Assembly (NCBI GenBank): GCA_018335935.1
Contig: JAGXRG010000070.1
Coordinates: forward strand, 17,949 to 81,948
DNA length: 64,000 nt
Reading direction: 5' to 3'
DNA from: Chitinophagaceae bacterium
Lineage (GTDB): Bacteria; Bacteroidota; Bacteroidia; Chitinophagales; Chitinophagaceae
In this document: positions 1 to 8,985 of the stretch, piece by piece
Numbering within the stretch: position 1 is the first letter of the stretch
How the letters are laid out: each line of letters begins with the position of its first letter
Notes under the pieces: generated by a model
Database searches by the model: none
Seen by the model: only the letters and a program-made list of their open reading frames with translations
Told to the model about the DNA's origin: nothing
Translations under genes and position numbers: made by a program

Positions 1-429
1 AAAGGCTATGCTGTGCATTTGTGCTTGTTTTGCAGCATTTATAGCATTAATAATATTTGTTGAATTACCGCTTGTACTTATGGCAATTAATACATCACCT
101 TTTTTTCCAATTCCTTCAATCAATCTTGAATAAACAACATCAAAGCTGTAATCATTTGCAACTGCAGTAAGGTAGGATAAGTTGCAATGTAAAGCTTCGG
201 CTGGTAATGCTTTTCTGTTTTTATAGAATCTACCTGTAAATTCTGCTGCCAGATGTTGAGCATCTGCAGCACTGCCTCCATTGCCACAGAACAAAACTTT
301 GTTGCCATTTTTAAATGCCGCTTCAATAATATCAATAGCTTTATTAATACTACTTAAAAGAGGTTCATTTTGTAAAATGAGTTCTTTGGTTTGAATAGAT
401 GTAGTAATGATATTCTTAATTTCTTGCAT
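1..429 (-). CDS. gmhA: Phosphoheptose isomerase (GmhA-like), 3' end cut by window edge
   Basis: Isomerises sedoheptulose 7-phosphate to the heptose 7-phosphate used for LPS core or surface glycans, in the cytosol. The first 143 residues are visible of a family that is usually about 190 long; the C-terminus lies outside the window. I translated the frame by hand: the SIS phosphosugar loop CGNGGSAADAQHLAAEF begins at residue 48, AVANDYSFD follows near 89, and the second SIS loop ISTSGNS is at 117-123. These blocks are typical of GmhA rather than of GlmS-type SIS proteins. The ATG start sits 18 nt downstream of a TATTTTTG box. recF lies upstream on the same strand. An alternative is a related SIS isomerase acting on another sugar phosphate. 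Confidence 0.88.
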   Translation of the reverse strand, partial: MQEIKNIITTSIQTKELILQNEPLLSSINKAIDIIEAAFKNGNKVLFCGNGGSAADAQHLAAEFTGRFYKNRKALPAEALHCNLSYLTAVANDYSFDVVYSRLIEGIGKKGDVLIAISTSGNSTNIINAINAAKQAQMHSIAF

Positions 430-447
430 GAGATGATTATAATGTTT

Positions 448-455
448 CAAAAATA
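448..455 (-). promoter_or_regulatory. Candidate -7 box of gmhA
   Basis: TATTTTTG on the minus strand matches the Bacteroidota sigma-A -7 consensus TAnnTTTG, 18 nt before the gmhA ATG. I see no well-placed -33 TTTG. Confidence 0.45.
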
Positions 456-477
456 CTAATCAATCTATTTATACTTG

Positions 478-1563
478 TTAATTTGATGATAATTGTACAA
501 TTTGATAGGGTTGTTCAATATTTTTTAAATGATGTTCTAACCTTTCTAAATGCGTATCTGTGATGAAAATTTGAGAAGCTTTATTTTGTGTAACCATGTG
601 TAATAAGTTTTGCATTCTATGTTCATCTAGTTTTTCAAAAACATCATCTAACAATAAAATAGGATAAAAGCCTTTGTGCTCTTGAATGGTTTGCCACTCA
701 GATAATTTTAATGCAAACAATAAACTTTTTCTTTGACCCTGGGATGCTATTGTTTTAAATTTTACATTGTTTAGCAAAAACTCAATATCATCTTTATGTG
801 TTCCAACAGTTGTTCTTTGAAGTTGAAAGTCGTTGCTCTGATTGGCTTTGAGTAAATCTTTAAATGGTTGTTGTTGTAATTGAGAACTGTATTGTGCTTG
901 GATAGACTCTTCAGATTCTGCTATGAGCAAATAATTTGCAATAACTTTTGGAAGAAATGATGTAAGAAATTGTTGTCTGATTTTAAAAATGTAGTCGCCA
1001 CTTTTTATGAATTGATCAGTTATTATTGAAAATAAAGCATCATCATACTGATGTGGATATTTTTTTAAAATACTATTTCGTTGTAATAGCAACTGATTAT
1101 ATTTAATAATAGCATTGAGGTAATCTTTATTAATCTGTGATATAATAACATCAATAAATTTTCTTCTCAATTCTGCTGCTCCAGATATTAATTCTACATC
1201 ATCTGGAGCTATCATTACACAAGGCAATTTGCCAATGTGTTCAGAGAATTTTGTGTATTCTTCTTTATTAAATGAAAATTCTTTTTTATTATTTTCTCTT
1301 ACAATGCAAGTGGTGTTTAGATTTTTTTGGTTTAGTAAATAATCACCACTAATTCTGAAACCTTGTAAATTATGCTGTACGTTACTGGCATCTGTTCTTG
1401 AAAAATAACTTTTCGAAAAAGATAAATAGTAGATTGCATCTATTAAGTTGGTTTTACCAACTCCATTTGCACCACAAATTCCAACAATGTTTCTATCAAA
1501 CTGAAAATTATGTTGTTGATAATTACGAAAATGAGTTAACTGTAATTGTTGCAACTGTAACAT
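478..1563 (-). CDS. recF: DNA replication/repair protein RecF
   Basis: SMC-like ATPase that loads RecA through RecFOR at single-strand gaps. The 361-residue length is normal. The Walker A loop GANGVGKTN is at residues 31-39, the ABC signature SQGQRKSLLF starts near 274, and Walker B ILLLDDVFEKLD is near 303. The opening segment LQLTHFRNYQ is the typical RecF N-terminus. In many bacteria recF sits beside dnaA and dnaN; here it lies between gmhA and a secreted beta-propeller gene, as often in Bacteroidota. Just upstream of the ATG the sequence reads TTATTTTG, an imperfect -7 box five bases from the start codon. Confidence 0.95.
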   Translation of the reverse strand: MLQLQQLQLTHFRNYQQHNFQFDRNIVGICGANGVGKTNLIDAIYYLSFSKSYFSRTDASNVQHNLQGFRISGDYLLNQKNLNTTCIVRENNKKEFSFNKEEYTKFSEHIGKLPCVMIAPDDVELISGAAELRRKFIDVIISQINKDYLNAIIKYNQLLLQRNSILKKYPHQYDDALFSIITDQFIKSGDYIFKIRQQFLTSFLPKVIANYLLIAESEESIQAQYSSQLQQQPFKDLLKANQSNDFQLQRTTVGTHKDDIEFLLNNVKFKTIASQGQRKSLLFALKLSEWQTIQEHKGFYPILLLDDVFEKLDEHRMQNLLHMVTQNKASQIFITDTHLERLEHHLKNIEQPYQIVQLSSN

Positions 1564-1608
1564 TCATGCAAAATAATTATCAAAATTTTTAAAAGCGGTG
1601 TTTATTTT

Positions 1609-4600
1609 TTATTCTATGGTCTTAAATTCTTTAAATAATTGTGCAGGTCTTGATTCTACAAGCTTTCTATAATCTGACCATGTTGTTATAAAAAACTGAT
1701 TAATTTTTTGCACTGCATTTTTAATCATTGATTCTGCTTTATTCATTAAAATGTCTTCTTGTTCACCCGGTATTACATTTTTACCCATGATATATTGTTG
1801 AGCAGTTCTATAAGCAGACATGATGGTTTGTTGAGGTACTTGACCATAGCCTTGTTTATCCTGAGTTTTACCACGTACTAGTTCTTTTATTTTTTTAATT
1901 TCGGCTTCAACTTTTTTGGTTTGTTTGTTAATACTGTCAACCTCTTTTCCAGACTCACCCTTAAGTTGTGCATTTATTTTAACAATGGTTTCTTCAGCTT
2001 CAGTTAATTTATCTAAGGCTTCATTAATTTTATTGGCATATTTCTGTAACTGGGTTAATGCATTTTTTTGAGCTATTTTAATTGCATTTCTGTTTTCAAA
2101 TCTTGGATCATCATTTACTACTACCATTGTACTATCCTTTTCATCGCCTAATTGCATAACTACTTTATAGGTACCCGCTAAAACTTTTAATCCACCTGGT
2201 TCATTGGCATTTTCTTTTGGTTTTGGAGAGCCAATTTGTCGAACACCTTTCTCTTCCATGCCCCAGAAGTTTCTATTAAAACCTGTATCAGATTTCCACT
2301 TTAAATTTCTGATGATGTCGTTTTGTTGGTTATAAATTGTTACCCAAACAGTATCGTTTTTGGCTTCTTTTTTAGCTTCATCATCTTTTTTATCGGTTGA
2401 TGTTTTTTTATTTTTTTTAGGAAAATCTTTTATGAAGTAAGAGATTGGCAAGCCACTGTTTCTATTAGATGCATCCCATATACCCCATGTGCTCCATTGA
2501 TATCCAGGCGTATTTTTATATGATGCTAAAACTCCTTGTGGGGCATCAAATGTTGTTAGGTTTTTTGTGGCAATTCCTTTGTTTGATGCTAGTTTTCTAA
2601 GTGGTCTTATATCATCTAAAACCCATAGACTTCTTCCAAATGTAGCTATACATAAATCAGCTTCTCTTTCTTGAATAGCTAAATCATATGTAGATACTGA
2701 AGGGTAACCATTTTTAAATTGTTGAAATGAAATTGCATTGTCTAAGCTAATCCAAAGCCCTTGCTCAGTACCAGCAAAAATCAAGTTAGGTTCAACTGGA
2801 TCTTGTATAACGGATAAAGCATATCCTTTAATTTTCTTTTCGTCTAATATTTGAGACCAAGTTTTACCAAAATCTTTTGTTCTAAAAATAAAAGGCTTAA
2901 AATTACCTCTTCTATAATCATTAACAACTACAAAAGCTTCACCTGCATTGTGTTTGCTAGCTCTAATTTGATGTACCCATGCACCCTTTGGAAATCCGGA
3001 AATAATATTGCTGAAATTAGTCCAATTCTTTCCACCATCTGTTGTTAATTGTACATTACCATCATCTGTACCTACCCAAATTACATCTTTTTGAAGAGGA
3101 GAGGGTTCAATGCAAATTATGGTACAAAAGTTTTCTGCACCTGTTATATCTATACTTAATCCACCATTTTTACTTTGATCTATTTTTGCAGAATCATTGG
3201 TTGTTAAATCGGGCGAAATGGTTTGCCAGCTAACACCTTTATTAGTGCTTTTGTTTACAAACTGATTTCCAAAATAAATTGTCTTTTTATCGAAAGGGTC
3301 TTGAGCTATAGCTGCATTCCAATTGAAACGTAATCTGGTTTTATCAGTTAAATCTGGTGGTTTTATGCTCCAGGTTTCGCCTGTTTGATAATTGGTTCGT
3401 AAAACATTTCCACCTTGACTCATTGAATAGACCCAATTTTTTTCTTCAGGATCTGGCATTACATCAAAACCATCTCCACCAGATAAACTTTCCCAATAAT
3501 AATTTTTAATTCCACCATCAATCCAAGTATAGGCTGGTCCTAACCAACTTCCATTATCTTGCATACCACCCATTACATTATAAGGCATTTCGTTATCAAC
3601 ATTAATGTGATAAAACTGACCAACAGGTAACTTTTCATCAAACATCCAGTTTTTACCTCTATCTCTTGTAATGCCTATACCACCATCGTTTCCATCAATA
3701 ATAAAATCAGGATTTTCAGGATGAATCCAAAAAGCATGATGATCTGGATGAATACCTCTATATGGAATAACTGTAGTAAATGTTTTACCACCATCCTCAC
3801 TCATGGTAACCATTTGATGAATCATCCATAAGCGATTTTCATTTTTTGGATCAGCTATAATATCTTGAAAATAAAAAGGTCGATTGGTAACTACTTCTTT
3901 ATCACTATTCACTAATTCCCAATTATATCCTCCATCGTCACTTCTATACAATCCATTCTTTTTTGCTTCAATTAATGCATACACTCTGTTTGGATTAGCC
4001 TTACAAATCGTTACTCCAATTCTTCCATAATCCCCCTCAGGCAAACCATGTTCTTTTCCTAGTTTAATAAAATTTTTACCACCATCAATGGTCATATAAA
4101 AACCACTTCCTTTTCCACCACTTTGCAAACTGTAAGGTGTTCTGTAATGATGCCACATGGCAACAAATAATTTATTAGGGTTGGTAGGATCCATCACCAT
4201 ATCTCCAACTCCACTTGTATCATTAGTTTTTAAAATATGATTCCAGGTTTCTCCGCCATCTGTTGTTTTAAATAAACCCTTTTCAGCATATTGAGCATAT
4301 GGATTACCAATGGCTCCAACATAAACTGTATTTGGATTCGAAGGATCAATTGCAATTCGATGAATATTTCTTGTTTTTTCTAAACCCATACACTTAAAAG
4401 TTCTACCACCATCCATGGTTTTAAAAATTCCTTCACCAATATTGATTGAATTTCTTGGATTACCCTCACCCGTTCCAACCCAAACTATTTGTGAATTATT
4501 TTGTTGAATAGCAATACTGCCAATATTTTGAATGGGTTGTTCATCAAAAACGGGTTTCCAACTCACCCCACTGTTTTCTGTCTTCCAAACTCCGCCACTT

Positions 4601-4815
4601 GCTGCACCAAGCCATATAATATTAGGATTGGCAACAACTGCATCAATAGCCGTTATTCTACCACTCATAGCTGCTGGACCAATATTTCTTGGTTTTAAGT
4701 TTTTAAAATTTGTATTTATATCAACTTGTTGAGCAAATGAAGAATGCACTAATAAGATATAAATTATTGTAAAACATTTGAATATGCTAAGTTTAGCAGC
4801 AATTGATTTTGACAT
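1609..4815 (-). CDS. Secreted Sortilin/VPS10-type BNR beta-propeller protein
   Basis: A 1068-residue exported protein. A hydrophobic segment near residues 13-28 ending SSFAQQ looks like a signal peptide. The body has many Asp-box (BNR) turns: WKTENSGVSW, FKTMDGGRTF, FKTTDGGETW, YRSDDGGYNW, QLTTDGGKNW and FRTKDFGKTW. This is the repeated beta-propeller often annotated in Bacteroidota as a VPS10-domain or glycosyl-hydrolase-like protein. A basic lysine-rich stretch follows near residue 800, and a predicted coiled-coil (many Lys/Glu heptads) lies around residues 910-1000. No T9SS sorting domain is visible. The substrate is unknown; despite the usual name, no glycosidase catalytic residues can be assigned. 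It is transcribed divergently from rpmI. Confidence 0.85.
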   Translation of the reverse strand: MSKSIAAKLSIFKCFTIIYILLVHSSFAQQVDINTNFKNLKPRNIGPAAMSGRITAIDAVVANPNIIWLGAASGGVWKTENSGVSWKPVFDEQPIQNIGSIAIQQNNSQIVWVGTGEGNPRNSINIGEGIFKTMDGGRTFKCMGLEKTRNIHRIAIDPSNPNTVYVGAIGNPYAQYAEKGLFKTTDGGETWNHILKTNDTSGVGDMVMDPTNPNKLFVAMWHHYRTPYSLQSGGKGSGFYMTIDGGKNFIKLGKEHGLPEGDYGRIGVTICKANPNRVYALIEAKKNGLYRSDDGGYNWELVNSDKEVVTNRPFYFQDIIADPKNENRLWMIHQMVTMSEDGGKTFTTVIPYRGIHPDHHAFWIHPENPDFIIDGNDGGIGITRDRGKNWMFDEKLPVGQFYHINVDNEMPYNVMGGMQDNGSWLGPAYTWIDGGIKNYYWESLSGGDGFDVMPDPEEKNWVYSMSQGGNVLRTNYQTGETWSIKPPDLTDKTRLRFNWNAAIAQDPFDKKTIYFGNQFVNKSTNKGVSWQTISPDLTTNDSAKIDQSKNGGLSIDITGAENFCTIICIEPSPLQKDVIWVGTDDGNVQLTTDGGKNWTNFSNIISGFPKGAWVHQIRASKHNAGEAFVVVNDYRRGNFKPFIFRTKDFGKTWSQILDEKKIKGYALSVIQDPVEPNLIFAGTEQGLWISLDNAISFQQFKNGYPSVSTYDLAIQEREADLCIATFGRSLWVLDDIRPLRKLASNKGIATKNLTTFDAPQGVLASYKNTPGYQWSTWGIWDASNRNSGLPISYFIKDFPKKNKKTSTDKKDDEAKKEAKNDTVWVTIYNQQNDIIRNLKWKSDTGFNRNFWGMEEKGVRQIGSPKPKENANEPGGLKVLAGTYKVVMQLGDEKDSTMVVVNDDPRFENRNAIKIAQKNALTQLQKYANKINEALDKLTEAEETIVKINAQLKGESGKEVDSINKQTKKVEAEIKKIKELVRGKTQDKQGYGQVPQQTIMSAYRTAQQYIMGKNVIPGEQEDILMNKAESMIKNAVQKINQFFITTWSDYRKLVESRPAQLFKEFKTIE

Positions 4816-4887
4816 TTAATTAATTTTTAAAACGTAAATTAAAGGTATTTTTATGTTGATAAATTATATATTACATAAGAATTTTCA

Positions 4888-4919
4888 TTTGATTTAATAA
4901 AAAAATGCTCTTACATTTG
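4888..4919 (+). promoter_or_regulatory. Promoter of rpmI-rplT
   Basis: TTTG, 20-nt spacer, TACATTTG: a full match to the Bacteroidota -33/-7 promoter. It predicts a start near 4925 and a 5' leader of about 90 nt before rpmI. Confidence 0.75.
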
Positions 4920-4924
4920 CAGCC

Positions 4925-5015
4925 CGTTTGATAAAAACGACATTTCCCACAAGGCTCAACAAGAGTTCCATCAGTTTGGAAACGCCAGTAGGGAGTAATC
5001 TTTTAAGATTATATA
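4925..5015 (+). promoter_or_regulatory. 5' leader of rpmI-rplT, possible ribosomal-protein leader
   Basis: About 90 nt without an ORF. It contains two short inverted repeats: TTCCA/TGGAA with a 6-nt loop (4966-4981) and AATCTT/AAGATT with a 2-nt loop (4997-5010) just before the rpmI ATG. Translational autocontrol by L20 is known in other phyla. That this leader has such a role is inference; I do not recognise a named motif. Confidence 0.35.
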
Positions 5016-5213
5016 ATGCCAAAAGTAAAAACAAACTCTAGTGCCAAAAAAAGGTTTAAAGTAACCGGTTCTGGAGAAATTACATTCCAAAAGGCTTTTA
5101 AACGCCACATTTTAACCAAAAAATCTACAAAACGTAAACGTGCAATGCGTGTAAAAGGTGTTGTACACAGTGCTAACAAAGATTTTGTTATGCGTTTATT
5201 AGGTTTAAAGTAA
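5016..5213 (+). CDS. rpmI: 50S ribosomal protein L35
   Basis: Small basic protein of the large ribosomal subunit. At 65 residues it has the normal length. [20 protein letters not shown] and the internal [13 protein letters not shown] are family hallmarks. It is followed 74 bp later by rplT. infC (IF3), which normally precedes rpmI, is not upstream; a divergent secreted-protein gene is there instead, so the pair is driven by its own promoter. Confidence 0.97.
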   Translation: MPKVKTNSSAKKRFKVTGSGEITFQKAFKRHILTKKSTKRKRAMRVKGVVHSANKDFVMRLLGLK

Positions 5214-5287
5214 ACAAAACCGAAAGGTTATTATCAAACTTTCCACCTAGCTTTTTGTAGAGCAGTTGGAATAAAAAAAAATTAAAT

Positions 5288-5632
5288 ATGCCACGTTCAA
5301 AAAATGCAGTTGCCAGTAGAGCAAGACGCAAAAGAATATTAAAACAAGCTAAGGGCTTTTATGGTAAACGTAAAAACGTTTATACAGTTGCTAAAAACAT
5401 TGTAGAGAAAGGTATGACTTACAGTTATGTAGGTCGTAAATTAAAGAAAAGAGAATACCGTGCATTATGGATTGCTCGTATTAATGCTGCTGTAAGAGAA
5501 GAAGGAATGACTTATAGCCAATTCATCAATAAACTTTCTGTGAAAGGTATTGATTTGAATAGAAAAGTATTAGCTGATTTAGCAATGAACAACCCAGAAA
5601 GCTTTAAAGCTTTGATTGATCAAGTAAAATAA
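5288..5632 (+). CDS. rplT: 50S ribosomal protein L20
   Basis: 23S rRNA-binding assembly protein of the large subunit, 114 residues as usual. The N-terminus [19 protein letters not shown] and the segment [17 protein letters not shown] are characteristic of L20. Second gene of the rpmI-rplT transcript, ended by a strong intrinsic terminator. The 74-nt gap after rpmI contains a short CCGAAAGG hairpin. In other bacteria L20 represses its own operon. Confidence 0.97.
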   Translation: MPRSKNAVASRARRKRILKQAKGFYGKRKNVYTVAKNIVEKGMTYSYVGRKLKKREYRALWIARINAAVREEGMTYSQFINKLSVKGIDLNRKVLADLAMNNPESFKALIDQVK

Positions 5633-5650
5633 TTTGGTTTAAAAATTTAC

Positions 5651-5684
5651 AAATACCGTTTCAACAATGAAACGGTATTTTTTT
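5651..5684 (+). terminator. Intrinsic terminator of rpmI-rplT
   Basis: AAATACCGTTTCA and TGAAACGGTATTT form a perfect 13-bp stem with a 4-nt ACAA loop, ending in a run of seven T. Confidence 0.9.
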
Positions 5685-5721
5685 GTATCATACTGTTGCA
5701 GTTAGTATAACTTGAGTAAGT

Positions 5722-5729
5722 TACATTTG
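5722..5729 (+). promoter_or_regulatory. -7 box immediately before waaA
   Basis: TACATTTG ends only 4 nt before the waaA ATG, so the predicted transcript start lies at or near the start codon. No good -33 TTTG at the standard spacing; a TTG lies 23 nt upstream. Confidence 0.45.
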
Positions 5730-5733
5730 CTTT

Positions 5734-6981
5734 ATGCTTTTTTTCTATAATCTTTTTATTAAGTTTTATGCATTTGCAGCTTTCTTGCTTAGTTTTTTTA
5801 ATGCCAAAGCTAAGTTATGGGTTGAAGGAAGAAAGCAGATTATACAAAAACTGCAGGTAGCTTTTACCAATAATACCCATCCTGTCATTTGGTTTCACTG
5901 TGCTAGTTTAGGAGAGTTTGAACAAGGCAGACCTTTAATTGAAAAGCTGAAAATTCAATATCCTAAGCATAAAATACTAATTACTTTTTTTTCGCCATCA
6001 GGCTATGAGATTCAGAAAGAATATCAAGGAGCAGATTGGATTTTCTATCTGCCTTTAGATACAGTAAACAATGTGAAACAATTTTATGAGATAGTTCAAC
6101 CAGAGTTGATATTTTTTATCAAATACGAATTTTGGTATCATTATATTATTGAAGCTAAAAGACGAAACATTCCATTAATTTTAGTTTCTGGAATTTTTAG
6201 AATGAATCAACCATTTTTTAAATGGTATGGAAGTTTGCATAGAGAAATGTTGAGTTGTTTTAAACATTTTTTTATTCAAGGTCAATTATCTTACAATTGC
6301 TTAAGTATTATATATAGTAAAAATAATATTACAATTTGTGGAGATACAAGATTTGATAGAGTTTTAGAGATAGCTCAAACAACATATCACAATGCATTGA
6401 TTGAAAATTTTATTGGCAATGATGACGTAATTGTTGCAGGAAGCACTTGGAGAGACGATGATTTAATACTAGATCATTTTGCTAATACACGTGCCGAAAT
6501 AAAATTTATTATAGCACCACATGAAATACATGAAGAGCGAATTGAAGAGTGTTTAAGATATTACAAAAATGCAGTATTATATTCTCAGCTTGAACATAAT
6601 ACAAAAAAGTCAAATATTCTAATCATTGATAATGTAGGCATGTTGAACAACTTGTATAGATATGCTACTGTAACCCTTGTTGGTGGTGGTTTTGGAGGAG
6701 ATGGTGTGCATAATGTTTTAGAGCCGGCAGTATTTAATAAACCAGTTGTTATTGGTCCAGTTTATGATAAATTTAGAGAGGCCGTTGAACTTGTTGAACA
6801 AGGCGGAGTTTTAGTTGTAGAAAATGCTTTAGAATTGGAACAACTTATCGGTGAACTTTTATTGAAGAAAGATTATGCAGCTGCAGTAGGAGCTATTGCA
6901 GGTAATTATGTTAGAAAAAATGCCGGAGCAACCGATACTATAATAGATTATGTTGAAGCAAATCGTCTTCTTACTAATTGA
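5734..6981 (+). CDS. waaA: 3-deoxy-D-manno-octulosonic acid (Kdo) transferase
   Basis: Transfers Kdo from CMP-Kdo to lipid IVA at the inner membrane, in lipid A-core synthesis. The protein has 415 residues and GT-B architecture. It starts with a membrane-anchoring hydrophobic segment (residues 1-23). The acceptor-side motif HCASLGEFEQGRPL contains the catalytic Glu. In the C-terminal half AGSTWRDDD and VGGGFGGDGVHNVLEPAVF form the CMP-Kdo site, followed by PVVIGPVYDKFREAVELV. The 3' end overlaps the convergent gene at 6948 by 34 bp. With gmhA it indicates a conventional LPS inner core. Confidence 0.93.
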   Translation: MLFFYNLFIKFYAFAAFLLSFFNAKAKLWVEGRKQIIQKLQVAFTNNTHPVIWFHCASLGEFEQGRPLIEKLKIQYPKHKILITFFSPSGYEIQKEYQGADWIFYLPLDTVNNVKQFYEIVQPELIFFIKYEFWYHYIIEAKRRNIPLILVSGIFRMNQPFFKWYGSLHREMLSCFKHFFIQGQLSYNCLSIIYSKNNITICGDTRFDRVLEIAQTTYHNALIENFIGNDDVIVAGSTWRDDDLILDHFANTRAEIKFIIAPHEIHEERIEECLRYYKNAVLYSQLEHNTKKSNILIIDNVGMLNNLYRYATVTLVGGGFGGDGVHNVLEPAVFNKPVVIGPVYDKFREAVELVEQGGVLVVENALELEQLIGELLLKKDYAAAVGAIAGNYVRKNAGATDTIIDYVEANRLLTN

Positions 6982-7616
6982 ATAAAATGCTGAACAATAT
7001 CGCTTTGATTGTTCCACGAATAGGTAATCATTAATTCTCTCTTAATCCATTGTTCAGCTTCTGGATAAACACTAAAGTTATTGATGGTTCTAATGCTAGA
7101 TTCATAAGCAACTTCATCACTTTTGAAAAGTTCATTAATAAAAACATATTTATCATTTATACCAATAGCTTTTCTAAGGTCTTTAATTGGGGTATCAACA
7201 AGCTTGGTAACTACTTCAACTTTATTTTCTTTTAATAGGTCATTAAAGCTTTTGGTATTGTCATTTACAAGGTCGTTTATTTCAATGCTTTTAGCCACTT
7301 TATTTTCTGCTTTTAAAGGACTAACATCTTCTAAAAATAATTCTTCTTCCTCTTCTTCCGCTTCTAAAACCAATTCAAAAGTTTCTTTTTTTACCAGTTT
7401 AGATTGACTAGGTGTTTCAACTATTGTTTTAAAATCTGTTGTTGGAGCTTCTTTTATTGGAGGAATTACAACAGAAACTTTTCCTACCTCTATAATTTCA
7501 GAAGGTGTTTGTAATTCTGCTACCAAAAGTTCTGCTGTAGCCAATAAAATTTTATAATCTGAAGATTTATTTACTTGTTCTTGCAATTTGTTAATAAGTG
7601 TATGAACTCTTTCCAT
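6948..7616 (-). CDS. Conserved Bacteroidota protein of unknown function
   Basis: 222 residues, no signal peptide or membrane segment. It has a short N-terminal helical region (1-35) and a low-complexity acidic linker with a run of Glu near residue 85-92. A well-folded C-terminal block from about 140 onward reads PIKDLRKAIGINDKYVFINE, then INNFSVYPEAEQWIKREL. I recognise that block from uncharacterised Bacteroidota proteins but know no function for it. Presumably cytosolic. Its stop lies within the 3' end of waaA on the other strand, and tdk is divergent upstream, so it is probably transcribed alone. Confidence 0.75.
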   Translation of the reverse strand: MERVHTLINKLQEQVNKSSDYKILLATAELLVAELQTPSEIIEVGKVSVVIPPIKEAPTTDFKTIVETPSQSKLVKKETFELVLEAEEEEEELFLEDVSPLKAENKVAKSIEINDLVNDNTKSFNDLLKENKVEVVTKLVDTPIKDLRKAIGINDKYVFINELFKSDEVAYESSIRTINNFSVYPEAEQWIKRELMITYSWNNQSDIVQHFIQLVRRRFAST

Positions 7617-7798
7617 TTTTAAATATATTTTTGAAGCCTTTAAATGATTAAATGTAAAAGCATTAAATAGAAAATATTGTTAAGATGAATTGTTTTAACA
7701 ATCCGTTATAATCAATATTTAAACGAATAATTAATCAATTTATTCTTTAAGGTTTTGAATTTAATCTAGATTTTAAAAAACTTAAACTAACTTTTTAT

Positions 7799-8368
7799 AT
7801 GTTTATTGAACCTAATATTAGTGGAGAAAAGCGAGGATGGATTGAAGTAATTTGTGGCAGTATGTTTAGTGGTAAAACAGAAGAGCTAATTAGAAGATTA
7901 AAAAGAGCTAAAATTGCTAATCTGAAAGTTGAAATTTTTAAACCATCTATTGATACAAGATATGATGAAGTGAATGTTGTGAGTCATGATGCAAATTTTA
8001 TTGTTAGTACACCTGTGGGAAATTCTCAAAATATTTTGCTAATGGCCAACAATGTTGATGTAGTTGGAATTGATGAAGCTCAGTTTTTTGATAATGAAAT
8101 TGCAAATGTTTGTGAAAAGCTTGCTACGCAAGGCATTCGTGTGATTGTTGCAGGCTTAGATATGGATTATTTGGGAAATCCATTTGGACAAATGCCAAAC
8201 TTGTTGGCTAAAGCTGATTACATTACTAAGCTTCATGCAATATGTGTGAAGTGTGGCAATATTGCCAATATTAGTTATAGAAAAACTGCCCAAGAAGGTC
8301 AAGTAGTCTTAGGTGAAAAAGATATTTATGAACCTCGTTGCAGACATTGTGCTCAAACAAAAGCTTAG
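7799..8368 (+). CDS. tdk: Thymidine kinase (type II)
   Basis: Phosphorylates thymidine to dTMP in nucleoside salvage. Length 189 is typical. The P-loop [14 protein letters not shown] is at residues 20-33. DEAQFF carries the catalytic Glu. The structural zinc site is built from CVKCG and a C-terminal CRHC. The lasso region [14 protein letters not shown] is present. It is followed 17 bp later by an SGNH hydrolase on the same strand, probably co-transcribed. The deoxynucleoside kinase and purine nucleoside phosphorylase elsewhere in the window belong to the same salvage theme. Confidence 0.96.
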   Translation: MFIEPNISGEKRGWIEVICGSMFSGKTEELIRRLKRAKIANLKVEIFKPSIDTRYDEVNVVSHDANFIVSTPVGNSQNILLMANNVDVVGIDEAQFFDNEIANVCEKLATQGIRVIVAGLDMDYLGNPFGQMPNLLAKADYITKLHAICVKCGNIANISYRKTAQEGQVVLGEKDIYEPRCRHCAQTKA

Positions 8369-8385
8369 TGATGTAAATTTCTATT

Positions 8386-8985
8386 ATGACAAAATCTTTA
8401 TTGTGTTTAGGCGATTCATATACAATTGGAGAAAATGTTCCTTTACATGAAAGTTTTCCCTATCAGACTATTCAGTTACTCAGACAATTAAATATGTCTT
8501 TTCATGCACCTGAAATAGTGGCAAAAACTGGGTGGACAAGTTTTGAGCTGATGGCACATCTTAATCAGATTATTTTAGAACAGCATTACGACTTTGCCAC
8601 ATTATTAGTGGGTGTTAATAATCAATATAGAGGGTTAAGCATTGAGGATTTTGCTAAAGATTTTGAATTATTACTTAAAAAGGCCATTGATGTTGTAGGA
8701 AAAAATACAAAAAAAGTAATTGTACTTTCTATACCAGATTGGGGTGTAACACCTTTTGCTAAAGAGAGAAATGAGCAACAAATATTTAACGAAATAAATG
8801 CTTATAATGGTGTTTGTGAGTTATTGGCTCAAAAATATCAAACCCATTTTATAAACATTACTGATAGCACTCGAAAGGCTAAGCAAGATGAAAGTTTACT
8901 TGCAGCAGATGGGTTGCATTATTCAGCAAAAGAACATTTGGTTTGGGCAAAACTTGTTGCTGATATTATATCAAAAAATTCTTAG
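8386..8985 (+). CDS. SGNH/GDSL-type hydrolase
   Basis: 199-residue esterase/lipase-fold protein. Block I LCLGDSYTIGENV supplies the nucleophile Ser. Block III is GVNNQYRG, with the oxyanion Asn. Block V DGLHYSAKEH gives the Asp-His of the triad. There is no signal peptide, so it is probably cytosolic; the substrate is unknown. It follows tdk closely and its last 4 bp overlap the convergent DUF4290 gene. Confidence 0.88.
   Translation: MTKSLLCLGDSYTIGENVPLHESFPYQTIQLLRQLNMSFHAPEIVAKTGWTSFELMAHLNQIILEQHYDFATLLVGVNNQYRGLSIEDFAKDFELLLKKAIDVVGKNTKKVIVLSIPDWGVTPFAKERNEQQIFNEINAYNGVCELLAQKYQTHFINITDSTRKAKQDESLLAADGLHYSAKEHLVWAKLVADIISKNS

Noticed and set aside
120..335. Minus-strand open frame of 71 codons
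   Set aside because: It lies in another frame of gmhA, whose protein I traced through the same bases with clear SIS motifs.
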